From positions 1 to 5,065 of the forward strand of contig JAEXFF010000109.1 of the NCBI GenBank assembly GCA_023400335.1: DNA of 5,065 nucleotides. The letters run 5' to 3'. The translations under genes were made by a program, and so were the position numbers. Below are positions 1 to 5,065 of the stretch, in pieces; within the stretch, counting starts at the first letter, position 1; each line of letters opens with the position of its first letter. The notes beneath the pieces are model-generated. The model did no database searches and had not been told where the DNA came from. It saw only the letters and a program-made list of their open reading frames with translations. Origin of the DNA: Bacteroidota bacterium. Its GTDB lineage: Bacteria > Bacteroidota > Bacteroidia > Bacteroidales > Marinifilaceae.

Positions 1-612
1 CTCCCGGAAGTGTGGAAACAGCCTTTCCGGGAAACGACCCTCATTTTTCCGGTGGGAGGTGTGGTGAAGGGAAAATATAGCGGGAACCTGATTTTATATA
101 GTGAGACACCGGTATATCTGGGAGAAGAATGCCAATTGGAATCTGTGCTGCTGATAGCCCCTTCAGTTGTGATCGGATCCGGTTTCCGGGGTTCCCTTCA
201 GGTGTTTGCACGCGATACGGTGGTGGTTAAAGAAAAAGCGCAACTCGAATATCCTTCCGGGATTTATTTATTGCCGCTTAATCCACAAAGGAGGGTCGAG
301 ATCCGGGATGAGGCAGTGGTGAACGGATATGTGATTGTAGACGGAACAAGCGGGGAGATGCAAAAAAGAGAACTTAATTACAGGCAGTTCCTTTCTGCCA
401 GGGTAAGAGGACTGGTATATGTAGATGGGATCGCACAGGTACAGGGCATTATTTCCGGTGCTTTGTATGTAAGAGACAGCTATTATTTTTCTGAAAGCGG
501 GTATTATTCCGGATTGTTGTACAATGCTGTGCTTATAGAAAATCCGGATATGGTATGGCCTTATTGGCTGGAAGGTAATTCAGAAAGGAGGATCATCCGA
601 TGGCTCGAATAA
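1..612 (+). CDS. C-terminal part of a beta-strand-rich, probably beta-helical protein in a pseudopilin gene cluster (5' partial)
   Basis: The frame is open from the first base (LPEVW...), so the gene almost certainly begins upstream. A GTG at 10 could start it, but no ribosome binding site can be seen there, so I treat it as partial with 203 residues visible. The chain is a run of short alternating hydrophobic strands separated by Gly/Asn/Asp turns. Examples, counted from the window edge, are GFRGSLQVFARD near 61-72, LEYPSGIYLL near 82-91 and RGLVYVDG near 136-143, followed by a second short G-I-I-S-G rung. This pattern suggests a right-handed beta-helix, as in bactofilin-like or adhesin-like proteins. 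I see no catalytic motif and no C-terminal sorting signal, and the protein ends in IIRWLE. Its stop overlaps the start of the next prepilin-like gene by 13 bases, which ties it to the pilus/secretion operon. I do not recognise a named family; a minor-pilin or pilus-tip role is only inferred from position. Confidence 0.75.
   Translation, partial: LPEVWKQPFRETTLIFPVGGVVKGKYSGNLILYSETPVYLGEECQLESVLLIAPSVVIGSGFRGSLQVFARDTVVVKEKAQLEYPSGIYLLPLNPQRRVEIRDEAVVNGYVIVDGTSGEMQKRELNYRQFLSARVRGLVYVDGIAQVQGIISGALYVRDSYYFSESGYYSGLLYNAVLIENPDMVWPYWLEGNSERRIIRWLE
586..591 (+). promoter_or_regulatory. Shine-Dalgarno site for the first prepilin-like gene
   Basis: AGGAGG lies eight bases before the ATG at 600, inside the end of the upstream reading frame. 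It is a full-strength Shine-Dalgarno match at ideal spacing and fixes the start at 600. Such strong sites are not usual in Bacteroidota, where A/T-rich leaders are more typical, so it may serve translational re-initiation after the overlapping upstream gene. Confidence 0.65.
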
Positions 613-947
613 AAAGGAATGCCAAAGCAACTTCTTTGGCAGAGACGATAGTGGCAGCCCTTATCCTGCTGGTTACTTTTATGATAACTATGGAAACTTT
701 GAGCCGGCTGATGGTCAGAGAGGGAAACGGGAAAGGCTGTATAGACAGCATAGCTGCTCTGCAGCAATGTCGTCAGGAAAGTCTGAGTGATTTTTCCCCG
801 GATCAGCCGGAAATTCAGGAATATGAATGGGGAGAATTGCAGGTGAGTGTGACACCTTATGCTTATGGATTGTATCAAGTGACTTTAAAGGTAAAACTCC
901 GGGAAGGAGGACGAGAAATTGGGTTTACTTATCTCAAAGAAGAATGA
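600..947 (+). CDS. Small prepilin-like (pseudopilin) protein, GspI-like
   Basis: This 115-residue protein has the architecture of a type II secretion pseudopilin or minor type IV pilin. A short basic leader (MARIKRNAKA) is followed by TSLAE and a hydrophobic helix over about residues 16-30. The predicted prepilin-peptidase cut is between Ala10 and Thr11, which puts Glu15 at the conserved mature +5 position used for pilin assembly. Ala replaces the usual Gly at -1. The remaining globular part of about 80 residues is short and ends in FTYLKEE. Small size and the AETIVAALILL helix resemble GspI, but the soluble part is too divergent for a firm subtype. The start is set by AGGAGG at 586-591. The gene overlaps its upstream neighbour by 13 bases and shares ATGA with the next gene, indicating translational coupling. 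The mature protein is expected in the inner membrane, in a periplasmic pseudopilus. Confidence 0.82.
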   Translation: MARIKRNAKATSLAETIVAALILLVTFMITMETLSRLMVREGNGKGCIDSIAALQQCRQESLSDFSPDQPEIQEYEWGELQVSVTPYAYGLYQVTLKVKLREGGREIGFTYLKEE

Positions 948-1465
948 AAGCAAGAAAAAAATCAAAGAGAGAGCTGAAAGCAATGACCTTACCGGAGTTG
1001 CTGATCGTCCTGATCGTGGGAGGAATGCTGTTTATTGCCCTTTTTGAAGGCTGGAACACGGTCAGATGGTGCAGTATCGATTTATGTAAAAAGTGGGAAA
1101 AAGGATCTTTAACTTTTTCCGGAATTGAAAGGCTGGAAACTTTGTTTGTTATTTCCGACAGTATCATCCCTGTAGGTCAGGCGGTTGTTTTTTTACGCGG
1201 AGATACTGTCTTGGGGAGGCTGGAATGCTCCCGGCAACTGTTGATTTTCGAATGGGACGGCCGGGAGGAAAAAGGAAAGGATACTTTATTAAGGGGAGTA
1301 CAGGCTGTGGTACCTGTAATTTCCATTGCCGGCAGAAGCCGTCAGGACAGCCTTTATGTCACTTTAAAAAACGAAAATAAATCCTGGTATCTGGGATTTG
1401 GCAAGCGGCCGTTGGAAGAAGAAGAACGGGTAAGGCGGTTTGAACTTTTAGAAACGGGACATTAA
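944..1465 (+). CDS. Second prepilin-like (pseudopilin) protein, possibly GspJ-like
   Basis: This 173-residue protein has a very basic leader (MKARKKSKRELKA) followed by MTLPELLIVLIVGGMLFIAL, a textbook class III prepilin signal and N-terminal helix. Cleavage is predicted between Ala13 and Met14, leaving Glu18 at mature +5. The frame stays open upstream to an ATG at 827, but I chose 944 because it puts the leader at the N-terminus, where prepilin peptidase needs it, and because it forms an ATGA overlap with the preceding gene. The soluble part is strand-rich, has three cysteines (43, 48, 95) and a charged tail (EEEERVRRFELLE). Being the second and larger of two adjacent minor pilins before gspF suggests a GspJ-like role in the pseudopilus tip complex; this is inference from order and size, since the soluble domain shows no recognisable signature. 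Confidence 0.82.
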   Translation: MKARKKSKRELKAMTLPELLIVLIVGGMLFIALFEGWNTVRWCSIDLCKKWEKGSLTFSGIERLETLFVISDSIIPVGQAVVFLRGDTVLGRLECSRQLLIFEWDGREEKGKDTLLRGVQAVVPVISIAGRSRQDSLYVTLKNENKSWYLGFGKRPLEEEERVRRFELLETGH

Positions 1466-1468
1466 CTA

Positions 1469-1494
1469 TTTCGGAAACGGTGCTTTTTCCGGAA
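1469..1494 (+). other. Intercistronic hairpin before the gspF-like gene
   Basis: TTTCGGAAA (1469-1477) can pair with TTTCCGGAA (1486-1494) as nine base pairs including one G-U, around an eight-base loop. No T-run follows, so it is unlikely to be an intrinsic terminator. Its right arm overlaps GGAAGGA (1491-1497), the only purine-rich stretch that could act as a weak, rather distant ribosome binding site for the start at 1512. It might therefore tune translation or RNA stability, or be a chance result of the many TTCCGG words in this DNA. Confidence 0.3.
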
Positions 1495-1511
1495 GGATAA
1501 AATAAGCGGTA

Positions 1512-2558
1512 ATGAAAGATTTAAAATGGAAAGATGTTAAAAAAGAAACCTTTTTTTCGGAACTGGCTTCCCTTTTGGCTTCAGGATTGGATTTCAGCCG
1601 TTCTTTCCGCCTGTTGACAGAAGGGGAAACGAATAAGAAAATAAAATCCGTATTGGAAACGATTCATCGTTCTGTGGTGGAGGGAAGCGCCCTCTGGCAA
1701 AGCCTGGCCCGGAACGCTCATTTTACCCCCTTGGATTATGGGGTGGTACGCATTGGAGAGGAAACCGGGCAATTGAGCCGTTCGCTTTCGTTTTTATCGG
1801 AATATTACCGGAAACGGATCGCCCGCCGCCGGATGATTTCAGGGGCTGTCAGTTATCCCCTTATTGTATTGGCAACGGCCGTTATTGTGTTGGTATTTAT
1901 GATACTTGTGGTCGTACCGATGTTTGAGCAGGTTTATGCCCGTATGGGAGGAGACTTGCCGGCTATGACCCGGTATATGATTGCTTTTTCCCAGGATTTT
2001 CCGTATTGGCTGGGTGGTATAGGAACAGGATTGCTTTGCTGTATTTTATTTTTCCGTTTTTATGGGAAGCGCCCTACTGTACAACGTTTTTCGGCGGCCT
2101 TGTTGCTTCGGATTCCTCTTGTAGGAAGCCTTATCCGCCGGAATTGCCAGGCCCGTTTTTGTAGTTTACTATGGCTGCTGTATACTTCCGGCGTACCACT
2201 CTTGCGGAGTATCAGTCTGTTGGATGGAATTATCTCTTTTTATCCTTACCGGATGTCTTTCGCTTCTGTCTGTGAAGGGTTGCGGAAAGGAGATTTGTTC
2301 GCTGACTGTCTGGGACGATATCCTTCCCTCTATGACAGAAAGCTGGTTACGCTATTACAAGTCGGGGAAGAAACCAATCGTTTGGGAGAAATGCTGGCCC
2401 GGGAAGGAGAGGAACTGAGCCAGCAGCTCGAACACGACCTCAAGCAAGCCGGGAATTTGCTGGAGCCTTTACTTGTATTGGGAGTTGGGGCATTGGTCGC
2501 CTTGGTATTAATATCTATGTATTTACCGATGTTTAAGCTTGGTACAACAATTCACTGA
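1512..2558 (+). CDS. gspF: GspF/PilC-family inner-membrane platform protein
   Basis: In type II secretion and type IV pilus systems this polytopic inner-membrane protein couples the cytoplasmic ATPase to pilin extraction and assembly. Both repeated GspF domains are visible. The first, about residues 13-137, has GEETGQL at 82-88, the SYPLIVL entry to membrane helix 1 (about 114-137) and then LPAMTR. A second membrane segment lies at about 166-183. The second domain, about 200-340, starts with RIPLVGSLIRRNCQARFCSL and LLYTSGVPLLRSI, repeats the signature as GEETNRLGEML (285-295) and ends in a third membrane segment (about 317-340). At 348 residues it is shorter than the roughly 400 of canonical GspF or PilC, because it opens directly in the first domain without the usual N-terminal extension. 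It lies 46 bases after the second pseudopilin gene, consistent with one operon. Pilus versus secretion function cannot be separated here; the family call is firm. Confidence 0.95.
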   Translation: MKDLKWKDVKKETFFSELASLLASGLDFSRSFRLLTEGETNKKIKSVLETIHRSVVEGSALWQSLARNAHFTPLDYGVVRIGEETGQLSRSLSFLSEYYRKRIARRRMISGAVSYPLIVLATAVIVLVFMILVVVPMFEQVYARMGGDLPAMTRYMIAFSQDFPYWLGGIGTGLLCCILFFRFYGKRPTVQRFSAALLLRIPLVGSLIRRNCQARFCSLLWLLYTSGVPLLRSISLLDGIISFYPYRMSFASVCEGLRKGDLFADCLGRYPSLYDRKLVTLLQVGEETNRLGEMLAREGEELSQQLEHDLKQAGNLLEPLLVLGVGALVALVLISMYLPMFKLGTTIH

Positions 2559-2670
2559 GTTTTAACCTTAAATGTTTTTGCCTATGAGAACAGAAAATTG
2601 AACATTCGGATCCGGACCTGCCGGAAAATGCAGGGAGCAGCTTTATAAAATTTTTAATTTAAAATTTTGC
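2559..2670. other. Intergenic region between the gspF-like and RHS-like genes
   Basis: This is the widest gap in the window. TGTTTTTG (2573-2580) differs by one base from the Bacteroidota -7 box TAnnTTTG, but no TTTG-type -33 box sits at the right distance, so I do not call a promoter. TCCGG (2611-2615) can pair with CCGGA (2621-2625) around a five-base loop; no T-run follows, so it is not a clear terminator. The last 30 bases before the start codon are almost purely A/T, a common form of translation start region in this phylum. Whether the RHS-like gene shares the upstream transcript cannot be decided from sequence. Confidence 0.6.
2647..2668. repeat. A/T-only inverted repeat beside the RHS-like start codon
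   Basis: AAAATTTT occurs twice (2647-2654 and 2661-2668), separated by TAATTT. Each copy is its own reverse complement, so the pair is both a direct and an inverted repeat and could form an eight-pair hairpin with a six-base loop. It ends two bases before the ATG at 2671. It could be a bending or protein-binding element or simply a low-structure translation enhancer; low complexity makes chance a real alternative. Confidence 0.4.
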
Positions 2671-5065
2671 ATGATGAAAAGAATAGCAATCTTCAACTTT
2701 AATCTAAAGACAATAGGGGTACTTTGGGGATTAGTAGGGCTGGGGTTGTCCGGATATGCGCAATCGGAAGAGACGACTGCCCGTCCTTCCGCGGACGTAT
2801 GGGAATTTGTCAAATACGGAAGTATACCTGTAAATTTATATTCCGGTACGATGAATCTGACGATACCGCTCTATCAGTACAAGGATAAGAATTTTAACAT
2901 TCCGGTTTCTTTGGGGTATGCTTCAAACGGTTGTTTACCCAACCGCTTGCAGGGAAGTTTGAGTCCCGGCTGGTATCTGACGGGAGGCGGATGTATTACT
3001 AGGCAGATCCGGGGTGTCCCGGATGAAGAAGACGGCGTACTGCGCAGAAGGTATACGGAATATTTCCGGGTGAGTACGGACGAAAGTACGGCGGATTTGT
3101 TTCAGTTTTATCCCGGACAAGGTTGTATAAATACTTATTCCCTTTACCTTTCTCCTTCTTCTTCCTTGTATGCTACAGGGTATGACCCTCTACCGGATAT
3201 TTTTTATTTTAACTTTATGGGGTATAGCGGATCGTTTCAACTGGGGCGAAAGAACCAGATCCATGTATATAATAGCAATGTACCGGCGGGAGAAATTAAA
3301 ATAAATATCAAACCGGGAGAAGAATATAGTGATATGAGTGCTTTCTCGGTTACGACCGGGGACGGTATGGTTTATTATTTCGGAGAATATCAGGATGAAA
3401 ATGACGTTGCTACCCGGGAATATACCGAAATATTGAGGCGGTCAGACAGTCGTACGGAAAGTCAGACTACTTCCTGGATGCTTACCCGGGTTGTAGCTCC
3501 TGACGGAAGAGAAATAAAGTTTAAATACCGGGAGGGAAGAATACAGATGGATCCGATTCTGACGGCTAATGTGGAACAGAATAGGGTAAGTAACCCGATG
3601 AATCAGATGAATTGGAATGCTTCTTACAGGACGGTATCGGGAAGCAATGAGTTTTTCTTTGAAACAGCCCGTGTGTTTCCTCTGATACTGGAAGAAATGG
3701 TGGTCGATAATCAATTGCAGATCAAATATTTCCACTCGGATCATCCCAGTGATTATTGTCTGGATTCTTTAAAAGTCACACATTTGAAAACCGGCCGGGA
3801 ATTGAAAAAATGCCGTTTTTCTTATCTCTGGAAAGGAAGTATGTCCCGTTTCCTGCAGAATGTAGAAATTTCCGGAGAAGGAAATTATCAGATGGAATAT
3901 TATAACCAGGATCAGACACCTCCTTACCGTAGCCTGAGTGTTGATCATTGGGGATTTTATAACGGTAAGTCCGGTACTTCGTTTACCTTTTTGCCGCAAG
4001 TAAGCGTAAACGCTGATTTTGAAGAGACAATTACCGGAACGAGCCGGAATCCGGATGCAGCTTATGGAGTATTCGGGATGCTGAAAAAGATTACCTATCC
4101 GACAGGCGGCTATTCCGAATTCGATTATCAAGGCAATGATTATGCCCGGGCTATCCGCCGGGACAAGTCGTCTCTTTTCCTGCCTTATCTCAAGCCGGAA
4201 AGTGCTACTCAACCGGCCGGAGGCGTACGGGTGTGGAAAATCCGGGATGTTACCCCTGCAGGACAGACAATCAGCCGGGAATTCATTTACCGGAACGAAA
4301 ATAATTTGAGTAGCGGTATTTTATTAAAATATCCCCGCTATTATGTACATTATAAGGGAATGAGTACGGACGGAAATTATTACTACTTGCGGGAATGTTC
4401 CAGTTATTCTTCTTTACACAATAGTGTTTATACTCTGGATGAAGGACATTTGGGATATAGCCGGGTAATTGAAAAAAGAGAAGACAATTCTACTATTGAA
4501 TATGTATATAGCGATTATGTCACTTGTCCGGACGATGAAACCGGTATTGTAAATAACGGAAACGGAGCTTATCAGATTGAGTCTTCATTGCGTACTTATG
4601 TCAGCAATTTGTATAGCAGCTTAAACTCCCGACACCGGGACAGGGGAAAATTACTTTGCAAAAAAATGAAGGATAGCGAAGGAAAATTGGTTTATCAGGA
4701 AAAATATATATATGATACCCGGGCACTTCCTTATTTTGAGGATATCAATCTCTGCGGAGATGTTTTCCGTAAAACCCGGATTTATACGGCCGATCATCTT
4801 TTGAACCAGGTAGTGAAAACCAATTATTACGGAAACGATTCGGTCGTATCTGCTACTACATATGCCTATAATGTTTTAGGGGAAAAAATTGCTACCGAAA
4901 CTCAGGATAGCCGCGGTGTGGTTTACAAAGAGCAAACCCAGTATGTAAATGATATTGCTGCAGGGAACCGGACAAGCGTAGAGACGGCAATGATCGACCG
5001 GAATATTTTGGCTTCCCCCTTAAAAACTGAAAGACGCTTCCGGAACGCAAACGGGACAGAAAAAC
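2671..5065 (+). CDS. Secreted YD/RHS-repeat-type protein of the Bacteroidota kind, N-terminal region (3' partial)
   Basis: I translated 798 codons with no stop, so the gene runs off the window. A signal peptide (basic MMKRIA, hydrophobic stretch about 12-26, likely cut after GYA at residue 30) predicts Sec export. The motif series of Bacteroidota RHS-like surface proteins follows in order: KYGSIPVNLYSGTMNLTIPL from residue 48; SPGWYLTGGGCITRQIRGVP from about 98; FYFNFMGYSGSF (178-189); TTGDGMVYYFG (228-238); TSWMLTRVVAPDG (267-279); DHWGFYNG (425-432); LKKITYPTGGYSEFDY (471-486); GGVRVWKI (517-524). A degenerate YD-like unit (YAYNVLGE) appears from about 732. The RHS core and any variable C-terminal tip are not in the window. 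ATG at 2674 is an equally possible start. Family members form large repeat-built shells or surface fibres, some carrying toxins; no toxin domain is visible here. It follows the gspF-like gene by 112 bases, so a link with that machine is possible but inferred. Confidence 0.88.
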   Translation, partial: MMKRIAIFNFNLKTIGVLWGLVGLGLSGYAQSEETTARPSADVWEFVKYGSIPVNLYSGTMNLTIPLYQYKDKNFNIPVSLGYASNGCLPNRLQGSLSPGWYLTGGGCITRQIRGVPDEEDGVLRRRYTEYFRVSTDESTADLFQFYPGQGCINTYSLYLSPSSSLYATGYDPLPDIFYFNFMGYSGSFQLGRKNQIHVYNSNVPAGEIKINIKPGEEYSDMSAFSVTTGDGMVYYFGEYQDENDVATREYTEILRRSDSRTESQTTSWMLTRVVAPDGREIKFKYREGRIQMDPILTANVEQNRVSNPMNQMNWNASYRTVSGSNEFFFETARVFPLILEEMVVDNQLQIKYFHSDHPSDYCLDSLKVTHLKTGRELKKCRFSYLWKGSMSRFLQNVEISGEGNYQMEYYNQDQTPPYRSLSVDHWGFYNGKSGTSFTFLPQVSVNADFEETITGTSRNPDAAYGVFGMLKKITYPTGGYSEFDYQGNDYARAIRRDKSSLFLPYLKPESATQPAGGVRVWKIRDVTPAGQTISREFIYRNENNLSSGILLKYPRYYVHYKGMSTDGNYYYLRECSSYSSLHNSVYTLDEGHLGYSRVIEKREDNSTIEYVYSDYVTCPDDETGIVNNGNGAYQIESSLRTYVSNLYSSLNSRHRDRGKLLCKKMKDSEGKLVYQEKYIYDTRALPYFEDINLCGDVFRKTRIYTADHLLNQVVKTNYYGNDSVVSATTYAYNVLGEKIATETQDSRGVVYKEQTQYVNDIAAGNRTSVETAMIDRNILASPLKTERRFRNANGTEK

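Noticed and set aside
827..943. In-frame N-terminal extension of the second prepilin-like protein, starting at ATG 827
   Set aside because: It would bury the prepilin signal about 50 residues into the protein and overlap the previous gene by some 120 bases; ATG 944 gives a normal leader and an ATGA junction.
2224..2418. Open frame of 64 codons on the plus strand
   Set aside because: It is out of frame inside the second GspF domain, which is clearly coding in its own frame.
2573..2580. TGTTTTTG as a Bacteroidota -7 promoter box
   Set aside because: It is one base off consensus, and no TTTG-like -33 box lies about 19-21 bases upstream.
2572..2601. Nine-codon mini-ORF (MFLPMRTEN) upstream of the RHS-like gene, a possible leader peptide
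   Set aside because: It is too short to distinguish from chance, has no ribosome binding site, and no attenuator-type alternative hairpins follow.
2611..2625. TCCGG/CCGGA hairpin as a terminator after the gspF-like gene
   Set aside because: The stem is only five pairs, no T-run follows, and CCGG words are so common here that such stems arise by chance.
3769..4212. Open frame of 147 codons on the minus strand
   Set aside because: It lies wholly antisense to the RHS-like frame, which shows conserved motifs on both sides of it and through it (DHWGFYNG, YPTGGY). No ribosome binding site or recognisable domain is seen. The same holds for the shorter minus-strand frames at 561-878, 934-1167, 2935-3120 and 3442-3744.
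1..5065. CRISPR array, tRNA or rRNA gene, insertion sequence or attachment site
   Set aside because: No regularly spaced repeats, transposase-like protein, tRNA or rRNA-like stretch or flanking direct repeats were found on either strand; nearly all of the DNA is accounted for by the five coding frames.

Overview
The window looks like a piece of a Bacteroidota genome, probably order Bacteroidales. The main reason is the large open frame on the right, which carries the motif series typical of the secreted, YD/RHS-type proteins of that phylum. The mid-range GC content and the A/T-rich start region of that gene also fit. A genus cannot be assigned from sequence reading alone. All supported genes are on the + strand, and the gene at each end is cut by the window edge.

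Left half (1-2558): four tightly packed genes that look like the downstream part of a type II secretion / type IV pilus-like operon. They are (i) the C-terminal part of a beta-strand-rich protein, probably beta-helical and of unknown function; (ii) a 115-aa prepilin-like protein; (iii) a 173-aa prepilin-like protein; and (iv) a 348-aa GspF/PilC-family inner-membrane platform protein. Genes 1 and 2 overlap by 13 bases, genes 2 and 3 share ATGA, and only 46 bases separate genes 3 and 4. This points to co-transcription and translational coupling. Both pseudopilin-like proteins have a class III (prepilin peptidase) signal with Ala at -1 and Glu at +5. The ATPase, secretin, major pilin and prepilin peptidase are not in the window and would have to be encoded elsewhere.

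Middle (2559-2670): a 112-base gap with a small GC hairpin and an A/T-only inverted repeat next to the following start codon. No convincing promoter or terminator is visible.

Right half (2671-5065): an uninterrupted frame of at least 798 codons. It starts with a Sec signal peptide and matches the N-terminal, pre-repeat region of Bacteroidota YD/RHS-like secreted proteins. Its C-terminal part, where the RHS core and any variable or toxin tip would lie, is beyond the window.

Working model (inference): the pseudopilin/GspF genes form a minimal envelope piston or pilus-like machine, and the large signal-peptide-bearing RHS-like protein directly downstream is a candidate client or surface partner. 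The juxtaposition is seen; the functional link is not proven.
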